Of a stretch of DNA of 64,000 bases, positions 9,378-17,964 are shown piece by piece. The notes under the pieces were generated by a model that made no database searches, was not told where the DNA came from, and was given only the letters and a program-made list of their open reading frames with translations. The DNA comes from Butyricicoccus faecihominis (GTDB lineage: Bacteria; Bacillota; Clostridia; Oscillospirales; Butyricicoccaceae), in assembly GCF_024462775.1 (NCBI RefSeq), contig NZ_JANGCE010000009.1:1-64000 (forward strand), in the 5' to 3' direction. The position numbers and the translations under genes were made by a program. Within the stretch, counting starts at the first letter, position 1; the number at the start of each line of letters is the position of its first letter.

Positions 9378-10877
9378 ATGTTTATCAGCAACAACTTGGT
9401 GATCATCATCGCCTTCGCGTGCTATCTGATCTTTATGATCTGCATCGGTATGTTTTTCTACGGCAAAAACCGTACCACGACCGAATATTTCCTCGGGGGA
9501 AGAAAACTCGGTTCGTGGGTCACGTCCATGTCGGCGCAAGCCAGCGATATGTCGGGCTGGCTGCTCATGGGCCTGCCGGGCGCGGCCTATCTTTCCGGCA
9601 TTTCCGCGGGCTGGATCGCGATCGGTCTCGCCGTCGGCACCTATTTGAACTGGCTGCTGGTCGCCAAACCGCTGCGCCAGTATACCAAGGTCGCGAACGA
9701 CGCGATCACGTTGCCGCAATTCTTTAAAAACCGTTTTCAGGATCAAAGCGGTATGATCTCTGTGATCGCCGCCATGTTCATTCTGGTGTTTTTCCTGTTT
9801 TATGTGGCTTCCGGCTTCGTTTCGTGCGCCAAGCTGTTCTCTTCCGTGTTCGGCATTCCCTATCTGGTATCGCTGGCCGTGGGCGCGGTGGTCGTCATTT
9901 CGTACACCTTCGCGGGCGGCTTTTTCGCTGTTTGCTGGACCGACTTTTTTCAGGGCCTGCTGATGTTCTTCTGCGTGCTCGCGGTGCCCACCATCGTCAT
10001 CACCGAGCTCGGCGGCGTCGGCTCCTTCTTCACGCAGGTTCAGACGTTTAACCCCAACTTCCTGAGCATGTTTGTCGACGGCGCGACCAATACGCCGCTC
10101 ACGTTTATGGGTATTCTCTCGCTGGTCGCGTGGGGCCTCGGCTACTTCGGCCAGCCGCACATCCTTGTGCGTTTCATGGGCATTGAAAAGCCCTCGGCCA
10201 TCAAGAAATCCCGCCATATCGCAACCGTATGGGTGCTGATCTCGCTGACGGCGGCCGTGCTCATCGGCGTTGCGGGCCGCATGTATCTGGGCGACAGCCT
10301 GCTCAATGTAAGCGGTCTGGAAGAGACGATTTACATTACCATGGTCGGCCGTATTTTCCCGGTGTTCATCGGCGGCATCTTCCTTTCCGCTATTTTGGCC
10401 GCGATCATGTCTACGGCGGACAGCCAGCTGCTGGTTACCGCTTCGGCCATCACAGAGGACCTCTACCACAACAAGATCCGGCCCAAAGCCTCCGCCGGCG
10501 AACTGATGTGGGTCTCCCGCATCTGCGTTATGTCGGTCGCTGTCATCGCGGCGCTCATCGCCACCGATCAGAACAGCACCGTGCTCGGTCTGGTCTCCTA
10601 TGCTTGGGCCGGCTTCGGCTCGGCCTTCGGCCCGTTGGTGCTGTGCTCGCTGTTCTGGCGGCGCACGAACAAGCAGGGCGCTTTTGCCGGCATCATCGTC
10701 GGCGGCGTGGTCGATCTGGTCTGGGCGCAGCTGCACGGCGGCATTTTCGATCTGTACGAGATCGTGCCCGGCTTTGTCTGCGGCCTGATTGCCATCGTCA
10801 TCGTCAGCCTGCTGACCCCGGCCCCCTCGGCTGAGATTACGGATAAGTTCGATACCTACCGTACCTGCGAGGAGTAA
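9378..10877 (+). CDS. putP: Sodium/proline symporter
   Basis: The 499-residue SSS-family transporter has about 13 hydrophobic segments. It shows the PutP-type N-terminus (MFFYGKNRTTTEYFLGGRKL), SAQASDMSGWLLMGLPG, and the family signature AAIMSTADSQLLVTASAITEDLY, which includes the sodium-site serine and aspartate region. It imports proline with Na+. It lies downstream of the proline synthesis operon, so synthesis and uptake are close together but separately transcribed. ATG 9378 follows GGGAGGG. The next gene starts only 4 bp after its stop, with its ribosome site inside the putP stop region, so the two are probably co-transcribed. Confidence 0.93.
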   Translation: MFISNNLVIIIAFACYLIFMICIGMFFYGKNRTTTEYFLGGRKLGSWVTSMSAQASDMSGWLLMGLPGAAYLSGISAGWIAIGLAVGTYLNWLLVAKPLRQYTKVANDAITLPQFFKNRFQDQSGMISVIAAMFILVFFLFYVASGFVSCAKLFSSVFGIPYLVSLAVGAVVVISYTFAGGFFAVCWTDFFQGLLMFFCVLAVPTIVITELGGVGSFFTQVQTFNPNFLSMFVDGATNTPLTFMGILSLVAWGLGYFGQPHILVRFMGIEKPSAIKKSRHIATVWVLISLTAAVLIGVAGRMYLGDSLLNVSGLEETIYITMVGRIFPVFIGGIFLSAILAAIMSTADSQLLVTASAITEDLYHNKIRPKASAGELMWVSRICVMSVAVIAALIATDQNSTVLGLVSYAWAGFGSAFGPLVLCSLFWRRTNKQGAFAGIIVGGVVDLVWAQLHGGIFDLYEIVPGFVCGLIAIVIVSLLTPAPSAEITDKFDTYRTCEE

Positions 10878-10881
10878 TCGC

Positions 10882-11769
10882 TTGAAGACCCGCGCACATC
10901 GCAAGCTCCGTCTTGTACTGCTGCTTCTCGCGGCCCTGTTGGTCATAGCGGACGGCGCGTTGAGCCTTGCCGGTTATTCTTTCGGCGGCTCCGTGCTCAC
11001 GGAGGACACCGCCGTACACTTTATCGACGTTGGTCAGGGCGACGCGACGCTGCTCCTTTCGGGCGGCGACGCCGTGCTGATCGACGCGGGCGAGGCCTCC
11101 GCGGGCGATACGGTGGTCGAATACCTCCGCGCGCTCGGCGTGAAAAAGCTTTACGCGGCCGTCGCGACCCATCCGCACGCCGACCATATCGGCGGCATGG
11201 CGCAGGTGGTGGACGCCTTCCCCATCGATAATTTCTACATGGGCCCGGAAACCGCGAACACCGCCGCGTACGACAGGCTGCTCACCGCCCTTGAAAAGCG
11301 CGGCATCCGCCCCATCGTTCCCGAGGACGGCGAAACGCTTCGCTTCCGTTCGGACGCGGCGCTCGAATTTCTTGGCCCCGCGCCGTCGCGCGAAAAAGTG
11401 AAAAACCTAAACGACCGGTCGCTCATCACCCGCTTTGTGGCGGGAGAGCACAGCGTGCTTCTGATGGGCGACGCCGAGGCCGCCGCCGAAAAGGCGCTTC
11501 TCAGCAAGCATCCCCGCCTCTCGTGCGAGGTGCTGAAGGTGGGCCACCATGGCAGCGCGACCTCGTCCACCCCCGCGTTTCTCCGTGCCGTTCATCCCTC
11601 CGTCGCCGTGATCAGCTGCGGGCAGGATAACGATTTCGGACACCCCGACCCGGATACGCTGCAAAATCTTCAAAAGGTCGGCGTTTCCACCATCCACATC
11701 ACCGCCGAAGAAGGCGCGGTGATCCTTCCGTTCGACCAACCATCTGTCACCAAGGAGAATGCTGCATGA
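10882..11769 (+). CDS. Membrane-anchored MBL-fold hydrolase, ComEC C-terminal-like
   Basis: The 295-residue protein has an N-terminal membrane anchor or signal (about residues 9-30), then the ComEC/Rec2-like metallo-beta-lactamase fold: VHFIDVGQGDATLL, the metal motif HPHADH (H97, H99, D101, H102) and VLLMGDAEAAAE. It ends with a second histidine motif, KVGHHGSATS. It would act outside the membrane; related domains degrade DNA or other phosphodiesters. The start is TTG 10882, 7 nt after GAGGAG, directly behind putP. A DUF3006 gene overlaps its end by 4 bp, the usual pairing for this family. Confidence 0.85.
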   Translation: MKTRAHRKLRLVLLLLAALLVIADGALSLAGYSFGGSVLTEDTAVHFIDVGQGDATLLLSGGDAVLIDAGEASAGDTVVEYLRALGVKKLYAAVATHPHADHIGGMAQVVDAFPIDNFYMGPETANTAAYDRLLTALEKRGIRPIVPEDGETLRFRSDAALEFLGPAPSREKVKNLNDRSLITRFVAGEHSVLLMGDAEAAAEKALLSKHPRLSCEVLKVGHHGSATSSTPAFLRAVHPSVAVISCGQDNDFGHPDPDTLQNLQKVGVSTIHITAEEGAVILPFDQPSVTKENAA

Positions 11770-11999
11770 AACAATCCGGTATTGTGGATCGCTTTGAAGG
11801 CGATTTCGTCATCGTCGAGATCGATGACGAGCTGATCCGTTTTCCCCGCGCCGAAGCACCCGCCATGGTAGCGGAGGGTATGGTCGTCACCGTTGAAAAT
11901 GGCCGCATCACCGCTATTGACGAACTGGAGACCCAGCGCATTGAAGACGATATGCGCCGCCGGTTCGAGCGCTTGCTCGGCAAGAATATGGACGACTAA
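11766..11999 (+). CDS. DUF3006 domain small protein
   Basis: The 77-residue protein starts with the DUF3006 pattern (IVDRFEGDFVIVEIDDELIRFPR) and ends in a charged helix (ETQRIEDDMRRRFERLL). The family is often encoded next to ComEC-like MBL hydrolases, as here, where the start overlaps the hydrolase stop (ATGA). Its molecular function is unknown; a partner role to the hydrolase is inferred from the coupling. Confidence 0.8.
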   Translation: MKQSGIVDRFEGDFVIVEIDDELIRFPRAEAPAMVAEGMVVTVENGRITAIDELETQRIEDDMRRRFERLLGKNMDD

Positions 12000-12037
12000 C
12001 CACCCCCTCAAGCTATAAAGGAAAGGCGAAAATTTCA

Positions 12038-13303
12038 ATGGAAAAGAAACCCTTTGTCACCCTCCCCGAAGTGGAGGAGATGGTAAAGACTTACCCCACC
12101 CCGTTTTACCTGTACGATGAAAAGGCCATTCGCGAAAACGCCCGCAAGGTACGTCAGGCCTTTGCTTGGAACCCCGGCTACCGCGAATATTTTGCCGTAA
12201 AGGCAACGCCCACCCCGCGCCTGATTCAGATCCTGCACGAGGAAGGCTTTGGCTGCGACTGCTCCTCTTACACGGAGCTTCAGATGAGCCGCGCTTGCGG
12301 CGTCACGGGACACGATATCATGTTCTCCTCCAACGTCACGCCGGATGAGGATTTCAAGCTTGCCTCCGATCTGGACGCGATCATCAACTTTGACGATATC
12401 ACCCATCTGGATTATTACGACCGAGTGGGCACGTGGAAAGAGACCATGTCCTGCCGTTATAATCCGGGCGGCGATTTTGTCCTCGAAAACGAGATCATGG
12501 ACACCCCGCAGGAAGCCAAGTACGGTATGACCCGCGACCAGCTTTCCGAAGCGTTCAAAATCATGAAGAGCAAGGGCGTCAAAAACTTCGGTATTCACGC
12601 GTTTCTTGCTTCCAACACCGTGGCGAACGAGTACTACCCGGCGCTGGCCCGCATCCTGTTCAAGACCGCGGCCGAGCTGCAAAAGGAAACCGGCGTGCAC
12701 ATCGCGTTCATCAACCTGTCGGGCGGCGTGGGCATCCCCTATAAGCCGTGGCAGGAGCCGAACGATATCCTCGCGATCGGCGAGGGCGTGCACCGCGCGT
12801 ATGACGAGATCCTTGTTCCCGCCGGCATGGGCGACGTCGCCATCTACACCGAGATGGGGCGCTTCATTCTCGGCCCCTATGGCGCGTTGATTACGAAGTG
12901 CATCCATCACAAGCACACGCACAAGGAATATGCCGGGCTGGACGCCTGCGCGGCCAACCTGATGCGCCCCGCCATGTACGGCGCTTACCATCACATCACC
13001 GTGCTGGGCAAGGAAAACGCCCTGCACGACCGCACCTACGATGTGACCGGCGGCCTGTGCGAAAACAACGACAAGTTCGCGATCGACCGCAACCTGCCCC
13101 GCATCGACATCGGGGATTATCTGTTCATTCACGACGCGGGCGCGCACGGCTTCTCGATGGGCTACAACTACAACGGCAAGCTTCGCTCCGCCGAGGTTCT
13201 GCTCCGCGAGGACGGCACGACCGAGCTCATGCGCCGCGCAGAGACCCCGAAGGACTACTTCGCAACATTTGATTTTACGCATCTGTTCGACGATATCGAT
13301 TGA
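12038..13303 (+). CDS. lysA: Diaminopimelate decarboxylase-type PLP enzyme
   Basis: The 421-residue fold III PLP decarboxylase has the PLP lysine in YFAVKATPTP (K55), a Gly-rich phosphate loop (INLSGGVGIPY), and the C-terminal C-E/Y signature region (DVTGGLCENNDKF, GAHGFSMGYNYNG). Its best fit is LysA, which makes lysine from meso-diaminopimelate. The sequence departs from classical LysA in places (DACAANLMRPAMYGAYHHI), so another diamino acid decarboxylase cannot be ruled out. The start follows AAAGGAAAGG, and it may be the last gene of the putP transcript, since it is followed by a terminator. Confidence 0.85.
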   Translation: MEKKPFVTLPEVEEMVKTYPTPFYLYDEKAIRENARKVRQAFAWNPGYREYFAVKATPTPRLIQILHEEGFGCDCSSYTELQMSRACGVTGHDIMFSSNVTPDEDFKLASDLDAIINFDDITHLDYYDRVGTWKETMSCRYNPGGDFVLENEIMDTPQEAKYGMTRDQLSEAFKIMKSKGVKNFGIHAFLASNTVANEYYPALARILFKTAAELQKETGVHIAFINLSGGVGIPYKPWQEPNDILAIGEGVHRAYDEILVPAGMGDVAIYTEMGRFILGPYGALITKCIHHKHTHKEYAGLDACAANLMRPAMYGAYHHITVLGKENALHDRTYDVTGGLCENNDKFAIDRNLPRIDIGDYLFIHDAGAHGFSMGYNYNGKLRSAEVLLREDGTTELMRRAETPKDYFATFDFTHLFDDID

Positions 13304-13309
13304 TATGAA

Positions 13310-13337
13310 AAAGGCCGCCCAATTTTGGGCGGCCTTT
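13310..13337 (+). terminator. Intrinsic terminator after lysA
   Basis: A 12-bp perfect stem (AAAGGCCGCCCA with its complement), loop ATTT, six bases after the stop codon. Fragments of the same stem recur at 13479-13494 and 15070-15079, so this terminator sequence seems to have been duplicated or split by later insertions. Confidence 0.85.
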
Positions 13338-13342
13338 GCCAA

Positions 13343-13458
13343 CTTGTCAAAGAACCCCTCGCGCCGCAGCGCGCACAAAAGTATGCCTGAAAGGCGCGCG
13401 CAGAAGCCAGAATATTTGATCGAAATGGGGCTTTGTTTCGATCGACAGACTGTCAAAA
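13343..13458 (+). repeat. Dispersed intergenic repeat, intact copy
   Basis: The segment is repeated in inverse orientation at 22556-22635 and 22804-22841, where the two halves are separated. It contains a palindrome around CGATCGAAAT...TTTCGATCG and ends in GACAGACTGTCAAAA. No reading frame is supported in it. Confidence 0.8.
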
Positions 13459-13690
13459 ATCGTTTTAGAAAGCTTGAAAAAAGGCCGCCCAAGATCGGCG
13501 ATTTCATTCAGTTAAAGAAAACGATAGAAAAAAACAAGGGATTCACCGAGCTAGTAGGGCGCGACGCCCTCGGCGCGCCGTCTCGAATGGACGTAACGCT
13601 TCCTGAGAAACCATGTCCCTTCGCTCGGCCGTACCGGCCTGTTTGATGCTCTCACTTATCCCGGTGCTTCGCTCTCGGCGCGCCGAGGGC

Positions 13691-14986
13691 TGTATAGCCC
13701 AGTCACATAGTAAACAGTTTGTCCAAGCACATGGTATACAGTTTAGGAGTAAAATAACGGTATAAGTGGGAAAAGGAGAATTGCTTATGCCGTGGAAAGA
13801 GAAAACAGTAAAGTCAGAACGAGAAACGTTTGTAAAGGAGGCGCATCAACGAGAGATAAGTTTTAGCGCTCTATGTAGAAAACACGAAATCACACGAAAA
13901 ACAGGTTATAAGTGGTTACGAAGGTTTCAGGCTGGAGAGGAACTGACCGACCGCAGTCGGGCACCGACGCATCAAAGAACCCAGACATCGGCAGCAACGC
14001 AAGAACTGATATTGTCCGCGCGGGATGAACATCCGGCGTGGGGTCCCAGAAAGCTGGAGCGATATTTGCAAAATAAAGGCTACACAGAACTGCCATGCAA
14101 AAGCACAATCGGCAATATTCTTAAGCGAAACGAGCGAATCGAACCGGAAATCAGCCAGAAACACAAGCCCATTAATCGCTTTGCCAGAGAATGTCCTAAC
14201 GATTTGTGGCAAATGGACTACAAAGGCGACTTTACGATGCTCAATGGGCAGCGGTGCTATCCACTGACGATTTTGGATGACCACTCCCGGTTTTCTCTGT
14301 GCCTAAAGGCTGAGGACTCATTGTCCTACGAAAGGTTTTATCCTGCCCTTGTCCAAGTTTTCGAGATGTACGGTCTACCGCATGAACTGTTGTGCGACAA
14401 TGGGAAGCTCTGGGGCGACAGCAAGGGGGGTATCACCATGTTCGATGTGTGGATGATGCGTCTGAACATCCGGCCGATCCATGGCCGCCCCATGCACCCG
14501 CAGACCCAAGGCAAGGAGGAACGTTTTCACCGTACGTTGAAGGAAGAATTGCTTAGGCACCGCACAATGCTTAACTTATGTGATGCACAACAGGCATTTG
14601 ATGACTGGCAGTATGAGTACAACTACGAACGTCCCCACTCCGCGCTTGGCCTTGATGTCCCTGCCAAGCACTATAAAGTCAGCAGCAGGCCGTTCCTTCA
14701 GCAGCCCCCGGAACCTGATTATCCTGATGGAGCTAGGCTTAGAAGGGTCAACTACAAGGGCTACGTTAGCATTTGTAGGCATCGCTACTATCTCTCTGAG
14801 GCTTTCGCTGGAACCTACCTCCAACTTACGGATTCGGGGGAGAATTCTGTTGACCTCCACTATGGCTCCTTCCGTGTGGCTTCCATCAATCTCAGCGAGA
14901 GATTGATTACTTCTAAGCACATTTATTGGGCCACATAAACTGTATACCATGTGCTTGGACATGTTGTATACCATGTGGGCTATACA
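13691..14986 (+). mobile_element. IS481-family insertion sequence, 1296 bp
   Basis: The outer ends are TGTATAGCCC on the left and GGGCTATACA on the right, with inverted repeats of about 50 bp that each contain two CACATGGTATACA-like subrepeats. A 6-bp target duplication GAGGGC flanks it (13685-13690 and 14987-14992). It carries one intact transposase gene, so it looks recently inserted and possibly active. Confidence 0.85.
13787..14938 (+). CDS. IS481-family transposase
   Basis: The 383-residue DDE transposase has an N-terminal helix-turn-helix (residues about 20-60, FSALCRKHEITRKTGYKWLRRF) and an integrase core with D144 (QMDYKGDF), D204 (CDNGKLWG) and E244 (GKEERFHRTLKEEL). ATG 13787 is chosen because AAAAGGAG lies 8 nt upstream; an upstream in-frame GTG has no site. 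Base composition is lower in GC than the neighbours, in line with recent arrival. The frame is intact. Confidence 0.93.
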   Translation: MPWKEKTVKSERETFVKEAHQREISFSALCRKHEITRKTGYKWLRRFQAGEELTDRSRAPTHQRTQTSAATQELILSARDEHPAWGPRKLERYLQNKGYTELPCKSTIGNILKRNERIEPEISQKHKPINRFARECPNDLWQMDYKGDFTMLNGQRCYPLTILDDHSRFSLCLKAEDSLSYERFYPALVQVFEMYGLPHELLCDNGKLWGDSKGGITMFDVWMMRLNIRPIHGRPMHPQTQGKEERFHRTLKEELLRHRTMLNLCDAQQAFDDWQYEYNYERPHSALGLDVPAKHYKVSSRPFLQQPPEPDYPDGARLRRVNYKGYVSICRHRYYLSEAFAGTYLQLTDSGENSVDLHYGSFRVASINLSERLITSKHIYWAT

Positions 14987-15109
14987 GAGGGCGTCGCGCC
15001 CTACATTTTCAGTAAATGCAATACCGTTTTGCTTTGCCTGACCTTATCTGAATGACATTGACAAGATTGGGCGGCCTTTTCGTATATGATTTTGCGAGCG
15101 ATTCGCGGC

Positions 15110-15358
15110 TTAAAAAATACCTTTATCCGCGATGAGCAGCAGAACGGCCGCTGCTAGAAACAGGGCGATCAGCGCGCGCAGGGCGGTAAGCGTCCGGGCG
15201 CGCTTCTTATCGTTTTGCAGCCACTTTTCGCCGTATTCCGGCTCGGGCGGCACTTCCTCGGTGCCGTCCGGCTCATGGTCGATCAGCGGCACATGACAGG
15301 AGTTGCAGGTTGTAAACCCTTCCCGGAACTCCGCGCCGCATTTGGGACACCAAGGCAT
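15110..15358 (-). CDS. Small zinc-ribbon membrane protein
   Basis: The 82-residue protein begins with MPWCPKCGAEFREGFTTCNSC, a four-Cys zinc ribbon. A single C-terminal membrane helix (about 61-78) follows. The N-terminal 20 residues are nearly identical to those of the next gene upstream, so the pair are paralogues. It probably faces the cytoplasm with its zinc finger; the function is unknown. It is the last gene of the mnmM-like operon, 24 bp behind its paralogue. Confidence 0.75.
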   Translation of the reverse strand: MPWCPKCGAEFREGFTTCNSCHVPLIDHEPDGTEEVPPEPEYGEKWLQNDKKRARTLTALRALIALFLAAAVLLLIADKGIF

Positions 15359-15382
15359 GCAAGGTCTCCCCCTTTCCTAAGC

Positions 15383-15916
15383 TCAGCGTGTGATAAAGTA
15401 CAGCAAAACGAGCGCTAAGGCGATCACACCCGCGATCACCGGCATCATTTTGAAAGAAGCGTTATCCTCCATCGGCTGCTCGGGCATTTCCGTTGCCTGC
15501 TCCTCAGCCAGACGGGCCAGCTCGTCGTCGTCGATCGAGGCGTCCTTCAAGTCGCTCATGAAACGCTCGATCACCGCGCGGGCGGCAGCCGTTTGACTCG
15601 CCTCCACAATAATCTGAACGCCGTAACGCGCCGAACCGCCGCCATAGACGCGGTTTAATTGTGAAAACACCGCCATGCGCGTGGCCGCGGTGATATTCTC
15701 TTCCCGAAGGGCTTCGCAGAGCATGTCGGCGTCCTCCTTGGAAGACGCGGTATAAATAGCGATGGGATTTTCAAACCCTTCCGGCATCAACTCTTCTTGG
15801 GGTTCCGGTTCCTTCTCCTCCGGACGCGGCTCGATATTGGTCAGCGCGACGTGACATTCCGCGCACTCCGTAAAGCCTTCGCGGTATTCCGCCCCGCATT
15901 TGGGACACCATGGCAT
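15383..15916 (-). CDS. Zinc-ribbon, DUF2007-like membrane protein
   Basis: The 177-residue protein has the same MPWCPKCGAEYREGF...CAEC zinc ribbon, then a domain (about 50-110) with the pattern of DUF2007 (IAIYTASSKEDADMLCEALREENI), an acidic linker, and a C-terminal membrane helix (about 155-175). DUF2007 proteins are described as putative signal transducing proteins without a known activity. The ribosome site AAGGAGAG lies inside the end of the methyltransferase gene, so they are in one operon. Confidence 0.75.
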   Translation of the reverse strand: MPWCPKCGAEYREGFTECAECHVALTNIEPRPEEKEPEPQEELMPEGFENPIAIYTASSKEDADMLCEALREENITAATRMAVFSQLNRVYGGGSARYGVQIIVEASQTAAARAVIERFMSDLKDASIDDDELARLAEEQATEMPEQPMEDNASFKMMPVIAGVIALALVLLYFITR

Positions 15917-15922
15917 ATCGTT

Positions 15923-16513
15923 TCACTCTCCTTTTTGCTTCATTGTACCACATAGCCCCTGTTCTTTCCAGATAAAAATCGGGATCGGCGGGTCGTTTCG
16001 ACGGTTGAGCCAGTCGCACCGCAAAACGGTAAAGGACTTTGCGTCCAGCGTTTGCAGGTGCGTCAGCACCGCGTCCCGTTCGGCGTAGCCGTTCGCGCCG
16101 CCGTAATACAGCGCCAGCGCCATTACGCCGCCCGGCTTGAGAAGCCGCAGTCCCGCGTCGATCGCGGGCAGCGAGGTGATCTCCGTCGTAAAGACGGCTG
16201 GATCGCCGCCCGGCAGGCGGCCGAAATTGAAAACCACGCAGTCCGCCGTTTCAGGCGGCAGGTAGGCTTCCATATGGCTGTGGCTATCCTGTATTACCTC
16301 GGCGCAAAGTCCCTCTTTTTCCAGCAGCGCGCGCGTTTGCCATATCGCTTCCGGTTGGATATCGAACGCTAAAACGCGCCCCGCTTCACCCGCGAGCCTG
16401 CAAAGCAGCGCCGTGTCTCGCCCTCGTCCCGCCGTCGCGTCAACGCACACCGCGCCGGGCCGCACCTGCCGCCTCAAAAATTCATGTACCGCGCCCAAGG
16501 TATTGAGCTGCAT
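15923..16513 (-). CDS. mnmM: SAM-dependent tRNA methylase, MnmM/YtqB type
   Basis: The 196-residue class I methyltransferase has SAM motif I VCVDATAGRGRDTALL (about 22-37) and the family-specific NFGRLPGGD, matching YtqB-like proteins in which this reads N-x-G-x-LPGGD. YtqB/MnmM methylates the 5-aminomethyl group of U34 in certain tRNAs. ATG 16513 follows GGGAAGG. It heads an operon with the two zinc-ribbon genes. The gene symbol is assigned by family resemblance only. Confidence 0.82.
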   Translation of the reverse strand: MQLNTLGAVHEFLRRQVRPGAVCVDATAGRGRDTALLCRLAGEAGRVLAFDIQPEAIWQTRALLEKEGLCAEVIQDSHSHMEAYLPPETADCVVFNFGRLPGGDPAVFTTEITSLPAIDAGLRLLKPGGVMALALYYGGANGYAERDAVLTHLQTLDAKSFTVLRCDWLNRRNDPPIPIFIWKEQGLCGTMKQKGE

Positions 16514-16547
16514 AGCGATCTTCCCTTCCCTTGTCCGAATTAAATAG

Positions 16548-16573
16548 AAAATGGACGCGAAAGCGTCCATTTT
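16548..16573 (-). terminator. Intrinsic terminator of the DUF819 gene
   Basis: An 11-bp perfect stem AAAATGGACGC / GCGTCCATTTT with a 4-nt loop lies 12 bp after the minus-strand stop codon, with a T-rich tail on the minus strand. Confidence 0.85.
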
Positions 16574-16584
16574 CGAGTATGCGT

Positions 16585-17748
16585 TTACGCAAACAATCTC
16601 ATAATATTTGCAACAATTATACCGCCGCCGGTACCGATGACATAACCCATCAGCGCCATTAGCACGCCGACCGGAACCAGCGCGCCCGAGTAGGACGCCG
16701 CCAGAATCGGCGCGGAGGCCGTGCCGCCGATATTGGCAAGACTGGCCACACCGCAGGTGAACATATCGAGCTTGAAGATCTTGGCGAGCACGACAAGGAT
16801 GATGCCGTGAATCGCGAGAATCATAAAGCCGGACAGAATCCACATCGGCGCGTCTGTCATCTCGAGCAGGCTCGCGCGCGAGGCAAGAAGCGCGATGACG
16901 ATATACAGGAACACGTTGGAAAGCTCGGCCGAACCGGCAATCTTGCCCATCGGCGTAACCGCCGCTATCAGCGCGACAACCGTGACGAACAGCACCGTCC
17001 ACGTCGCCTTATCCAACCACGGAGCAACGCCGTTGATAGCCGCACCGATGTTCTGACCCACCGCCGACACCAAAAGCGCGCTGCCCACCAGAAACAGCAA
17101 ACCGGCAAAGGTGATGTGGCTTTCATTCGCCAACTGCTCGTCTTCCAAACGCTTGCATACCTCGTCGAGCGTGGAGGTGGAAGCCTTTGTCCACTTGTTG
17201 AACTGCGGCGCGAACGAGATCGCCCACAACAGGAACATGACCCAAACGGAATAGTCGATCGAGTCGATGACGAGCGCGTAGCCCATGTCAGCCGGGCCGA
17301 TATGCAGCGCCTCCTGCACGGCAACCATGTTGCCCGAACCGCCCATCCAGCTGCCGCAAAGCGCGCCGAGCGCCTTCCATGCGTCCGCACCGAGCTGGGA
17401 GTGCATTATGGCGTAGGTAGCGATAAAGCCGATGGCGATGGAGATACTTGCCGCGAAAAAGCCGCCCAGCATACGCGGGCCGAGCTTTAGGATTTTGCGG
17501 ATATCGCAGCGCAGCAACATCAACACAAGCATGGCGTACAGAATGTTGTTTTTCATCGCACCATACGCGGGTGCAGTCGCCTCCATATCCCATGCGCCGA
17601 CCGTGCAAAGCACCATGGTCAGCAGGTACAGCAGCACGACAGGCGGCACAAACTTGAAGAATTTCCATTTGGTCAGCTTTTCCGCGCCGACCAAAACGGC
17701 GGCCAGAAATACCAGAACCGCAATGTAAGTAAAGCCGTTGGTGATCAT
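16585..17748 (-). CDS. DUF819 family integral membrane protein
   Basis: The 387-residue protein has about 10-12 membrane helices, with family patterns such as KFVPPVVLLYLL, GSWMGGSGNMVAVQEAL and VASLANIGGTASAPILAA. DUF819 (YjcL-like) members resemble sodium-dependent anion or amino acid exporters, but no substrate is established. It has its own promoter and terminator and is divergent from pepV. ATG 17748 follows GAGAGGG. Confidence 0.85.
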   Translation of the reverse strand: MITNGFTYIAVLVFLAAVLVGAEKLTKWKFFKFVPPVVLLYLLTMVLCTVGAWDMEATAPAYGAMKNNILYAMLVLMLLRCDIRKILKLGPRMLGGFFAASISIAIGFIATYAIMHSQLGADAWKALGALCGSWMGGSGNMVAVQEALHIGPADMGYALVIDSIDYSVWVMFLLWAISFAPQFNKWTKASTSTLDEVCKRLEDEQLANESHITFAGLLFLVGSALLVSAVGQNIGAAINGVAPWLDKATWTVLFVTVVALIAAVTPMGKIAGSAELSNVFLYIVIALLASRASLLEMTDAPMWILSGFMILAIHGIILVVLAKIFKLDMFTCGVASLANIGGTASAPILAASYSGALVPVGVLMALMGYVIGTGGGIIVANIMRLFA

Positions 17749-17825
17749 ACAGTTTCCCTCTCTTTTTTCAGTTTTCTCCCCCGCCCCACCAAATTCCCCA
17801 CGGAGCGCGGCAGTTGTCTGCTCCC

Positions 17826-17854
17826 ATTATACATGATTTTTCCTCCCATTGCAA
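17826..17854 (-). promoter_or_regulatory. Promoter of the DUF819 gene
   Basis: On the minus strand, TTGCAA (17854-17849), 17 bp, TATAAT (17831-17826). The leader of about 75 nt is pyrimidine-rich on the plus strand. Confidence 0.7.
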
Positions 17855-17901
17855 TATGCTTAATTATTTTGCTTTTGGGCATAAGTTTTTTGTGCATTTA
17901 T

Positions 17902-17930
17902 TTGCAATACACTGTATTTTCGGGTACAAT
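17902..17930 (+). promoter_or_regulatory. Promoter of pepV
   Basis: TTGCAA (17902-17907), 17 bp, TACAAT (17925-17930), 35 bp upstream of the pepV start; divergent from the DUF819 promoter. Confidence 0.7.
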
Positions 17931-17964
17931 AAGCATATGGAACATAAGGAAAGGAAGGACAAGG

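Larger units (their letters stand above)
13554..15004. repeat. Small GTAG-ended palindromic element (BIME/MITE-like) split by an IS
   Basis: The two ends are perfect 27-bp inverted repeats: 13554-13580 on the left, and 13676-13690 joined to 14993-15004 on the right. With the IS removed the element is 149 bp. Each end reads GTAGGGCG followed by a short hairpin, the layout of two REP sequences facing each other. It has no coding capacity. The IS481-family element sits in its right end. Confidence 0.8.

Noticed and set aside
9357-10946. 529-codon minus-strand open frame
   Set aside because: Antisense to putP and of low-complexity Arg/His/Asp composition.
12035-13507. 490-codon minus-strand open frame
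   Set aside because: Antisense to lysA; no motif.
13269-13646. Short plus-strand open frame over the repeat block after lysA
   Set aside because: It runs through a terminator and a dispersed repeat and has no ribosome site.
9317-17930. TTGCAA -35 boxes shared by putP, DUF819 and pepV as a special regulon
   Set aside because: TTGCAA is one or two changes from TTGACA and the spacers differ; chance similarity is enough.
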